Shown: in pieces, positions 36,106 through 43,154 of the stretch | Layout of the letters: every line of letters starts with the position of its first letter | Position numbering within the stretch: the first letter of the stretch is position 1 | The notes under the pieces: generated by a model | The model's input: only the letters and a program-made list of their open reading frames with translations | Told to the model about the DNA's origin: nothing | The model's database searches: none | From: Pirellulales bacterium | GTDB taxonomy: Bacteria; Planctomycetota; Planctomycetia; Pirellulales; Lacipirellulaceae | Direction: 5' to 3' | DNA: 59,350 nucleotides | Assembly (NCBI GenBank): GCA_020847515.1 | Contig: JADLBW010000096.1 | Coordinates: 1 to 59,350, forward strand | Translations under genes and position numbers: made by a program

Positions 36106-37098
36106 TCAAGCTACTCGCCCGTTTCGACGCGATCCGAACGCCAAGCGGCCAGCGACCGCTAATCCAAAGAGGGCGAGGGCCAACGTGCTAGGCTCCGGTA
36201 CGGCGGAGATCGACGCCGCAGCCATCGCCGTAGCGCCGAATTGCCTCTGCCAGATCAGGAAGTCGGCGCCCTCCACGTCGCCGTTCAGGTCGGCATCGCC
36301 GTTGGCGTCGTCGGTTTGTCCGGTTAGACCAAAGCCGCTGATCCAGAGGCCAAGATCGTCGCCGTCGACGGTATTGTCACCGCTGAAATCACCGTCGAGG
36401 CCGCTTTCGGCGGGCGTCGTAAACCGGACATTGTCGATGTAGTACGTGACAGGCCAACTGAAATTACCGGCGTTGGTGGCGACCATGAACTCCGTCCAGC
36501 CGTTGGTTTCATTCATCGTTCCGGCCGCATACAGCGCCTGAATCTGCGGAAGTAGATGTGAATAGTCCCACAATACGGTGCGGGTATGGACCGTGGCGTA
36601 GTTAGCAATATCCCAGCGGCCAGGATTGGCAGAATTGCCGGTGTCGAGATCGGGCAGATTTTGCTCCTGGTACGTGCCGCCAGCTCCGAAGTTAATTGCC
36701 AGGCTAAACAGCTCGGCGCCATTCCAGCCCGAACCGGCGTAATGCCAGTCTGCCGGGTCCCAAGTCACGTCATAGGCGATGTGGGTGTTGTTGAGCAGGC
36801 CTTGGAAGGCGGCGGCCCGTAGATCGCCGTTGGGGCCGGCGGCAGGCAGGTTCTGCAGTTTGACAGCCAGCCCTTGATAAAAGCCCACCTGGTCGGGTTG
36901 CCATGCCAGGCTGTAGCTACCGCGGGTCGCCCCCGCCGTGCTTTGTCCTGCGGTGACGACGCCGCTCCAGTCGAACCAGCCGCTGCCGGCGCCAAACGCC
37001 GGGTCATTTTCAAAATCGCCGATGACAGCGTCTTGGGCCACGGTGTACGGCGTGCCGACGAGTGCCGTCGTGACAGCCAGAATCGCAAACTTTCTCAC
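36106..37098 (-). CDS. PEP-CTERM surface protein with dockerin-like repeats
   Basis: The 330-residue precursor has a signal peptide (KFAILAVTTALVGTPYTVAQ). A beta-rich domain of ~200 residues includes GDFENDPAFGAGSGWFDWSG and VTYYIDNVRFTTP. Paired EF-hand-like repeats follow (DFSGDNTVDGDDLGLW and DADLNGDVEGADFLIW). The C-terminal tail is AVPEPSTLALALFGLAVAG with a basic end. It sits directly upstream of the xylanase gene on the same strand, with a 156 bp gap. By location it may bind xylan or an associated polymer. No catalytic motif is seen. Confidence 0.85.
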   Translation of the reverse strand: MRKFAILAVTTALVGTPYTVAQDAVIGDFENDPAFGAGSGWFDWSGVVTAGQSTAGATRGSYSLAWQPDQVGFYQGLAVKLQNLPAAGPNGDLRAAAFQGLLNNTHIAYDVTWDPADWHYAGSGWNGAELFSLAINFGAGGTYQEQNLPDLDTGNSANPGRWDIANYATVHTRTVLWDYSHLLPQIQALYAAGTMNETNGWTEFMVATNAGNFSWPVTYYIDNVRFTTPAESGLDGDFSGDNTVDGDDLGLWISGFGLTGQTDDANGDADLNGDVEGADFLIWQRQFGATAMAAASISAVPEPSTLALALFGLAVAGRLAFGSRRNGRVA

Positions 37099-37120
37099 GG
37101 TAGCCTCCCCCTCTTGAAAA

Positions 37121-37262
37121 TTGCGCCGCTAATACAGATTGTTTGGCCATCGGCTGGCGGCTGGCGGCCAAGCGGAAAAACGCTGCTTCTCGCCCGCCGG
37201 GCGGATGGCCGAGTGCCGACTGCCGTAGCTGCCATGGGTTCATTTGCTGCGCAGGAATTAAT
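37121..37262. repeat. dispersed intergenic repeat, copy B
   Basis: TTGCGCCGCTAATACAGATTG, then GGCCATCGGCTGGCGGCTGGCGG, CTCGCCCGCCGGGCGGATGGCCGAG and GGTTCATTTGCTGCGCAGGA match the order of blocks at 600-745 with scattered changes. It lies between the lipoprotein gene and the start of the PEP-CTERM gene at 37098, so it could affect that gene's 5' region. Confidence 0.6.
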
Positions 37263-37345
37263 AGTACAAGATATTTGGCCCTCAGTTACGACGGCGACAA
37301 CTTCCAGCGACCTTAGCTGAAACTGCGCGACCGTTCGTACCGCTG

Positions 37346-37858
37346 CTACGAATCGTTTACCGGCGCCTTTGCCACAGGCGGCGCTCCCTTATCGTTGATA
37401 AGCTGCTGATAGCGCCCTTGATCGGCCTCTTCGACCGAACCGTCCGTATACGCGACAAGCCTCTTTCCGTCCTGCCCCTGCAGCTCAAACACGACCGCCA
37501 GCGACGTGCCGGGACCGCCCGCTAGACCATAGCGGACGACGAAAGGCTGCCCGTCGCGCGCGGAACGGAACAATCCGTCCACGTCGTTGCGATCAACCTG
37601 CATCATCTCCAGCTTCCGCTGGGGCATTTCGTTCTTAATAAAGTTCTTGAACGCCGTCTCGTCGGGCGGCCCTTTCATTCCCTTGCGGAACTGATAAGCC
37701 ATATAGAGGTTAGCGACTTGCTTGATCTTCGAGTCGTTCATGGCGGCCACCCGATCGGCAACGTCGTTGCCGCCGCAGCCCGCCGTTGCCATTGCGGATA
37801 CTAATATCACTCCCATCGTCGACGGCGCGATCGCCGGTAGCATCCAGTATCGATACAT
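37346..37858 (-). CDS. small predicted lipoprotein
   Basis: This 170-residue protein has a lipobox-like ATAGCG near residue 28 after a hydrophobic stretch (VILVSAMATAG). The mature part is mostly charged and helical (MNDSKIKQVANLYMAYQFRK, FKNFIKNEMPQRKLEMMQVD) with a short beta region (GTSLAVVFELQGQDGKRLV). I do not recognise a family. It lies 15 bp after the DUF1559 gene (stop 37874), repeating the DUF1559-lipoprotein pairing at 18607-20040. Confidence 0.75.
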   Translation of the reverse strand: MYRYWMLPAIAPSTMGVILVSAMATAGCGGNDVADRVAAMNDSKIKQVANLYMAYQFRKGMKGPPDETAFKNFIKNEMPQRKLEMMQVDRNDVDGLFRSARDGQPFVVRYGLAGGPGTSLAVVFELQGQDGKRLVAYTDGSVEEADQGRYQQLINDKGAPPVAKAPVNDS

Positions 37859-37873
37859 CGACGCACGGCTCTA

Positions 37874-38932
37874 TTAGTTGTAGGTGGAAGGGTCGAGCAC
37901 TTCGCCGTCGTCGCGGCAGCCAAGTCGGTACAAGACGCCGCCTGGGGAATTATCAACGTCAAGCCGAATGGACCGGACCGAGCCGTCGCCAAAGACGGCG
38001 AGCATCGCGCTGGTATGAGGAGAGCCGAACCCTTGATCGGGGACTTCAGATCGCGGATCCGAGCCCACTACCGATGCATCGTCGCTAATCGGATTCGGCC
38101 CGTATCCCCTGCCGGGGGTGGCCGGCGTTGCGCCTTTCCCGTCTCCTGCCACGCTGCGCATCGTGGGCTGATGTGCGTTATGAGCCCACCCGGGAATGTC
38201 ATACCAGCCGTCGTCCCACTCGCTGGAGGCAGTGTACCGCTCAATCCACACCGCCTTTTCCATTACCGCAATTGTGTGAGACGTGCCGTCGGTGACGTCT
38301 TTCGCCGTCACCTGTTGCCAACGGTCATAGGCGCCATTCGAGTTGCGGTGGCCCCCTTTGGAGATCAGACCTCGCCAGCCAAACTCCTTATATAGCTGTC
38401 CGGAGCCGCTGCTGTAGTTGAACGAGTTCTCGCCCTGACTCATTAGATAGCCGAAGAACACGCCCGCGTAATCGCCCAGCGCGTACACTACGCCGTCAGG
38501 TCGAGGATCCGAAACCCGCAACCCCCGCGAGGGGCAGCTATAGGTAGAAACGGGAATCTCGACAAGCGCCAGGCCTGACTGCATCTCGGTAAATGGCTGC
38601 AAGTCCTTGGCAGCCGCGTACAGGGCCCCCTGCTCAATGTACGGCAGGATCTGAAACCCCCAGCCAAATCGCGGAAAGCCGGCATTCTGCGCGTCCGCGG
38701 GCGACGAATAGAAATCATCGGCGTTCGTGCCTGCGCTCGGGTAATAGCCGTGTGCCGAGAGGTGGTTCTGAACTCCCAGTCCGATTTGCTTTAGATTGTT
38801 CGTGCACTGCTGACGACGAGCCGCTTCTCGCGCGGCTTGCACTGCCGGCAATAGCAGAGCAACAAGCACGCCGATAATAGCGATGACGACCAACAATTCT
38901 ACCAGCGTAAATCCTGGTGTTGCGCGTTTCAT
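37874..38932 (-). CDS. DUF1559 family pilin-like protein with type IV prepilin signal
   Basis: The start at 38932 is preceded by AGGAAGG and gives a very short leader (MKRATPG) before FTLVELLVVIAIIGVLVA, the prepilin N-methylation segment. LLLPAVQAAREAARRQQC and NNLKQIGLGVQNHL are DUF1559 hallmarks. DVTDGTSHTIAVMEKAVW and AMLAVFGDGSVRSIRLDVD complete the C-terminal domain. At 352 residues it has normal length. It belongs to the minus-strand run from the LacI regulator to the PEP-CTERM xylanase and probably forms part of a pseudopilus-like export structure. Confidence 0.93.
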   Translation of the reverse strand: MKRATPGFTLVELLVVIAIIGVLVALLLPAVQAAREAARRQQCTNNLKQIGLGVQNHLSAHGYYPSAGTNADDFYSSPADAQNAGFPRFGWGFQILPYIEQGALYAAAKDLQPFTEMQSGLALVEIPVSTYSCPSRGLRVSDPRPDGVVYALGDYAGVFFGYLMSQGENSFNYSSGSGQLYKEFGWRGLISKGGHRNSNGAYDRWQQVTAKDVTDGTSHTIAVMEKAVWIERYTASSEWDDGWYDIPGWAHNAHQPTMRSVAGDGKGATPATPGRGYGPNPISDDASVVGSDPRSEVPDQGFGSPHTSAMLAVFGDGSVRSIRLDVDNSPGGVLYRLGCRDDGEVLDPSTYN

Positions 38933-39073
38933 GTGTCGCCGCCTTCCTACAAGCTGCTCTGCCGGCGACGCCCCGCGTCGCGACAAGGGCGTGGCCGAAA
39001 TAAGTACGTGGCTGAACGTTGTGCAGGAATCGTGCGCCTTGCTTGTTCGGCGACGCCGCCCCAACCGCAGTCG

Positions 39074-40072
39074 CTAACTCCTCGGCGGCGCGGTCGATAG
39101 CCTCTCCATTAGTTTCTCCGTCAGTACCACCCGTTCGGGCTCGGCGTCCTTGGTTTCGATCTGCCGAACCAGCAGGTTGGCGCCCACGCGTCCGATGTGG
39201 GCCGTGTTGAACGCCATTGTCGTTAGCGGCGGCGTCATATAGTGGGCAAACTGCAGCTCGTTGAACGCGATGACGCTCAAATCGTCGGGAATCTTCACCC
39301 CGTGCTGCCAGGCTGCCAGATAGACGGCCATCGCCTCGACATGGCAGTAGCACAGCACAGCCGTCGGGCGATCGTCGCCCGCGAAAAGCACTCGCGGCAG
39401 TTCCTCCTCGGGAAGATGGCAGAAGCGGATCGCGTCCTGCAGTCCGGCTTCCTTCATCGCCTTCTCGTATCCGGCGTGCCGGTCGTCGACGCTGAAGTGC
39501 TTACGAATCGAGTCGTGCAGATACATAGCGATGCGGCGATGCCCCAGATGTAGCAGCCGCCGCGTGGCGAGATAGGCGCCCCCTTCGTCGTCCGCTACGG
39601 CGCAAGACCATGTCCGAATCGTCTTGTCCATCAGCAATACGCGCGGCAGGCCCGACTCCTCCACTGCTTCGCGGGCGTCGTCGGGCAGGTAGTGCGAAAT
39701 GGCGATGCCGTCCAGGCGCCCGTCCCGGAGCAGTTCGTGCCACTCGCCCTCTGAATCATAGGGGACGATCACGACGTGATAGCCGTGGTCGCGCATGCCC
39801 ATGGTGAAGCCGCCGGCGATTTCGCCCATCGTGCCTTCGTGGATCCAAGCGGTGTGCGTGTGGAACAGCCCCACCGCATGCGTCTTGCAGCGCGAAAAAG
39901 CCTGGGCCCGCCAATTCCGCTGGTAGCCCATCTCCTTGGCCAGCTTACGGATGCGCTGGGCGCGTTCGGCGCTACGGCCGGACAGCGACTTAACGTCGCC
40001 GCGGAGGGCGCGGGCCACGGTAGAACTGGAGACGCCAGCTCGCTCTGCGATGGCGTAGATCGTCACAGCCAT
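39074..40072 (-). CDS. LacI family transcriptional regulator
   Basis: The 332-residue repressor has the N-terminal helix-turn-helix and hinge (TIYAIAERAGVSSSTVARAL, then RIRKLAKEMGYQRN). A periplasmic-binding-like sensor domain follows (VGLFHTHTAWIHEG, VVIVPYDSEGEW, LDGIAISHYLPDD, HRRIAMYLHDS, DDLSVIAFNELQFAHYMTPPLT). It is transcribed away from a sugar symporter, a GH10 and a GH3 gene. Two palindromes in the divergent region (40144-40157 and 40234-40247) are likely operators. The effector is presumably a xylo-oligosaccharide or xylose, by context. Confidence 0.92.
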   Translation of the reverse strand: MAVTIYAIAERAGVSSSTVARALRGDVKSLSGRSAERAQRIRKLAKEMGYQRNWRAQAFSRCKTHAVGLFHTHTAWIHEGTMGEIAGGFTMGMRDHGYHVVIVPYDSEGEWHELLRDGRLDGIAISHYLPDDAREAVEESGLPRVLLMDKTIRTWSCAVADDEGGAYLATRRLLHLGHRRIAMYLHDSIRKHFSVDDRHAGYEKAMKEAGLQDAIRFCHLPEEELPRVLFAGDDRPTAVLCYCHVEAMAVYLAAWQHGVKIPDDLSVIAFNELQFAHYMTPPLTTMAFNTAHIGRVGANLLVRQIETKDAEPERVVLTEKLMERLSTAPPRS

Positions 40073-40143
40073 GGCGAAAAACTACTGTTGGTGCTTTAGA
40101 CGGCGCCTCGAGCTTACCGGCGACAGGAGGGGAGCATGCGGGG

Positions 40144-40157
40144 CGACACTAGTGTCA
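40144..40157. promoter_or_regulatory. probable LacI operator 1
   Basis: The core GACACTAGTGTC (40145-40156) is perfectly palindromic, with CG/AT context at both ends. It lies just upstream of a TATAAT box at 40181-40186. The second site differs mainly at one central base and lies 90 bp away centre to centre. Both sites lie between the LacI gene and its divergent targets. Confidence 0.7.
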
Positions 40158-40180
40158 TTTGCGTTGTCGAAAATCAAGTT

Positions 40181-40186
40181 TATAAT
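40181..40186 (+). promoter_or_regulatory. perfect -10 box (TATAAT) of the symporter/xylanase operon
   Basis: TATAAT is preceded, 16-17 bp upstream, by TTTGCG/TTGCGT, a weak -35 that abuts operator 1. Operator 2 lies about 50 bp downstream. Binding at operator 1 would overlap the -35, and binding at operator 2 would block escape or allow looping. Confidence 0.6.
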
Positions 40187-40233
40187 GCCGGCGATCAGCA
40201 TGCCGACGAAAAGCATCATGCAACGGACGAGTC

Positions 40234-40247
40234 TGACACTGGTGTCA
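40234..40247. promoter_or_regulatory. probable LacI operator 2
   Basis: TGACACTGGTGTCA is palindromic except at the central pair. It shares the half-site TGACAC/GTGTCA with operator 1. It lies downstream of the TATAAT box and 174 bp before the symporter ATG. Confidence 0.7.
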
Positions 40248-40421
40248 AAATAACGCGCCTGCTTCCCTTGTCAACCAATTTGTCGTAATCGAGCCGCTTG
40301 TTCGATGCAGACCCGGGCGCAGCCTGGCGCCGGCCAATTCCGCAGCGACGCCTGCCAGACGAGGCGGGCGTAAGGCGGCAGGACTCCGGTTACTTTTTCA
40401 GCCCTCGCTCGCGGCAGCGAA

Positions 40422-41966
40422 ATGAGCCACTCCACTCCCTCCTGCGCGGTTGCGGCAGCCAAACTGCCGGTCCGAGAAAAACTTGGCTACAGCTTGGGGG
40501 ACGCCGCCGCGAACTTCGTCTTCATGACGATGATTCTCTTCCAGGCGAACTTCTACACCGATGTGATGGGCATCGCCGCTGGGACCGCGGCGGTCATCTT
40601 GCTCGGGGCGCGGCTCTGGGACGCCTTCTTTGATCCCGTCATGGGAGTGCTGGCCGACCGAACGCGGACCCGCTGGGGCCGCTTCCGGCCTTGGATTCTG
40701 GCTACTGCCGTACCGTGGGGCGTGGTCATGTACCTGGCTTACGCGGCTCCTAGCGGCTGGAGCGATCGGTCGATCGTCGTTTACGCGACAGTGACGAACG
40801 TGCTGCTCATGACGCTGTATTCGGCGAACAACATGCCGTACTCCGCCCTGGGAGGCGTCATGACGAGCGATCCGGACGAGCGGACGAGTCTCAATTCATA
40901 CCGCTTTGTGGCGGTAAACCTTGCGCAGTTGATTGTCGCCGGTTTCACGTTGCCGTTGGTGGCGAAGTTTGCGGCCGCCTACGGCGAAGGCCAGACAGCG
41001 CGAGCCGTCGGCTGGCAGATCACCATGGGGATGTGGGCGGCGATGTGCGTGCTGTTCTTCTTGATCACCTTCGCCACGACGCGGGAACGCGTCCAACCGG
41101 TCGTCGAGCACAAGTCGAGCCCGGTCCAAGACTTCAAGGACTTGATGACTAACGCTCCGTGGGCGGTCATGTTCCTACTGACGCTGGTCCACTTTACGAT
41201 TCTCTCGCTCCGCGGCGGGGCGTTTTATAACTATTACCATTACTACGCTGACAAGGCGGCGCTGTACGACTGGCTGGCAGTTGCCGGCCTCACCGCGCCT
41301 GCCCAGGCAGAAGGCGCCGCCCCGGCATCGGGGGTTCTCTCATTCCTGGGCTGGATTGTGTACGCGGATCGATCGAATTTGGACGGCTCCAACGTGGCGG
41401 ACGTCGCGCAAAGCGTCATCAACGTCGTTGAAAAAGTCGTCTTCATCGCCATGATCGTGCTATCGCCGATGCTGTCCAAAGCCGTGGGCAAGAAGGGAAT
41501 TGCCGTCGCCGGGTTCGCGCTGATGACGGTGGTTTCGGCGCTGTTCTACCTCGTCGAACCGCACCAAGTCGGTTGGATGGCGGCGCTGACCGTAGTAGGC
41601 GCCGTAGCCTATGGGCCAACCATTCCGCTGCTGTGGGCGATGTTCGCCGACGTCGCCGACTACTCCGAGTGGCGCACCGGTCGGCGGGCCACCGGCTTCG
41701 TATTCGCGACGATTGGATTTGCACTGAAGGCGGGGCTCAGCCTCGGCGCGTTTGTGTTGTTGCTGCTGCTTCAGGCGTATGGATACAAAGCCAACGAAGG
41801 GCAGTCCGCCGGCTCTTTGCAAGGAATCCGGCTATGCGCGAGCCTGTACCCGGCGGTCCTCTTCGCCGTCTGCGCGGGCTTGTTGGCCGTTTACAGGATC
41901 AACCGCAAACTCGCCCTTACAATCGCAGCGGAGCTTGCCCAGCGACGGAGGAACGCCCCCGCATGA
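40422..41966 (+). CDS. GPH-type (glycoside-pentoside-hexuronide) sugar:cation symporter
   Basis: This is a 514-residue polytopic transporter. The N-terminal KLGYSLGDAAANFVFMTMIL and FFDPVMGVLADRTRTRWGRF are the GPH/MFS signature loop. NMPYSALGGVMTSDPDERTSL is the second family hallmark. Twelve membrane segments are expected. It lies downstream of two probable LacI operators, and its stop overlaps the ATG of the GH10 gene (ATGA). It is the likely importer of xylo-oligosaccharides produced by the two GH10 enzymes. The exact sugar and co-ion are inferred from the family. Confidence 0.9.
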   Translation: MSHSTPSCAVAAAKLPVREKLGYSLGDAAANFVFMTMILFQANFYTDVMGIAAGTAAVILLGARLWDAFFDPVMGVLADRTRTRWGRFRPWILATAVPWGVVMYLAYAAPSGWSDRSIVVYATVTNVLLMTLYSANNMPYSALGGVMTSDPDERTSLNSYRFVAVNLAQLIVAGFTLPLVAKFAAAYGEGQTARAVGWQITMGMWAAMCVLFFLITFATTRERVQPVVEHKSSPVQDFKDLMTNAPWAVMFLLTLVHFTILSLRGGAFYNYYHYYADKAALYDWLAVAGLTAPAQAEGAAPASGVLSFLGWIVYADRSNLDGSNVADVAQSVINVVEKVVFIAMIVLSPMLSKAVGKKGIAVAGFALMTVVSALFYLVEPHQVGWMAALTVVGAVAYGPTIPLLWAMFADVADYSEWRTGRRATGFVFATIGFALKAGLSLGAFVLLLLLQAYGYKANEGQSAGSLQGIRLCASLYPAVLFAVCAGLLAVYRINRKLALTIAAELAQRRRNAPA

Positions 41967-43132
41967 ACAGCGTGAATTCTCAAGAACGATATCCGATCCT
42001 AACGGCGCAGGCCTGGCTGTGCTTGGCGGCGGCAACTCTTGCGGGCCGAACGGCGGGCCAAGCGACGGCGGACGAAACGCGGGCGTTGAAAGAGCTGTAT
42101 GCGGATAAGTTTCGCGTCGGCGTCGCCTTGAGCACGTCCCAGGTCCTTGGCGAGCAGCCCGAGGCCCTGGCGCTGGCCGCCAGGCAGTACAACGCCATCA
42201 CGCCGGAGAACCTGCTGAAGTGGGCCGAAGTCCATCCGGAGCCGGAGAAGTACGAGTTTGGTCCCGCGGATGCGTTCGTCGAATTCGGCCAGCGTCATGG
42301 CATGTTTATCGTCGGCCATACCCTGACCTGGCACAACCAGACCCCGGCGTGGGTGTTCGAGGACGACGCCGGGCAACCGCTGTCGCGCGGGGCATTGCTG
42401 GCACGATTGCGCGCACACATCCACGCCGTCGTAGGCCGGTACCAAGGCCGCATCCATGGCTGGGACGTGGTGAACGAAGCCTTCGAGGACGACGGCGCCT
42501 TGCGAGATACGCCCTGGCGGCGCATCATCGGCGACGACTACCTCGAACAGGCGTTTCGGTTCGCCCACGAGGCTGATCCCAAGGCCGAGCTGTATTACAA
42601 CGACTACAATGAGTGGCATCCGGGCAAGCGCCGCGCCGTTTCGCAGTTCGTACGATCGCTGAAGGCCCGCGGAGTTCGCATCGACGGCATCGGTCTGCAA
42701 GGTCACTGGGGCATGTCCTACCCCTTGCTGGACGAGGTCGAAGCGACGCTGAGCGACTACGGCAAGCTCGGCGTGAAGCTTTTGATCACCGAGCTGGACA
42801 TCAACGTGCTTCCGCGTTCTAACGGCCAAACCGCCGCGGACGTCGCGGCCCGAGATGCCGCCGCTGAGGAGTTGAACCCCTATGCCGAAGGGCTGCCGCC
42901 AGAAGTCGACGAGGCCTTGGCGGACCGGTACGCATCCATTTTCCGCCTGTTTCTTAAGCACGCCGATAAGATCGACCGCGTGACGTTCTGGGGCGTGCAT
43001 GACGGCCAGAGCTGGCTTAACAACTGGCCGATTCGAGGTCGTACGGCCTACCCCTTGTTGTTTGATCGGCGACTGCAGCCCAAGCTTGCGTTCGAGAAAT
43101 TGGCGGGCCTCGCGGCGCCCGCCAGGCAGTAG
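41963..43132 (+). CDS. GH10 endo-1,4-beta-xylanase (short, exported)
   Basis: The 389-residue protein has a weak signal peptide (AWLCLAAATLAGRTAG). The GH10 barrel is complete: NAITPENLLKW, GHTLTWHNQTPAWV, acid/base Glu172 in WDVVNEAFED, DYNEWHPGKR, and nucleophile Glu277 in LLITELDINVLP, followed by TFWGVHDGQSWLNNW. It carries no dockerin or PEP-CTERM tail, unlike the xylanase at 33859-35949, so it may be periplasmic and act on imported oligomers. Overlapping ATGA with the symporter and a 22 bp gap to the GH3 gene place all three in one operon. Confidence 0.92.
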   Translation: MNSVNSQERYPILTAQAWLCLAAATLAGRTAGQATADETRALKELYADKFRVGVALSTSQVLGEQPEALALAARQYNAITPENLLKWAEVHPEPEKYEFGPADAFVEFGQRHGMFIVGHTLTWHNQTPAWVFEDDAGQPLSRGALLARLRAHIHAVVGRYQGRIHGWDVVNEAFEDDGALRDTPWRRIIGDDYLEQAFRFAHEADPKAELYYNDYNEWHPGKRRAVSQFVRSLKARGVRIDGIGLQGHWGMSYPLLDEVEATLSDYGKLGVKLLITELDINVLPRSNGQTAADVAARDAAAEELNPYAEGLPPEVDEALADRYASIFRLFLKHADKIDRVTFWGVHDGQSWLNNWPIRGRTAYPLLFDRRLQPKLAFEKLAGLAAPARQ

Positions 43133-43154
43133 TGCGAAGTACAGGAACGAATTG

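Noticed and set aside
42999-43154. Upstream extension of the GH3 frame to 42999
   Set aside because: It overlaps the end of the GH10 gene, and an ATG with AGGA at 43155 gives a normal start.
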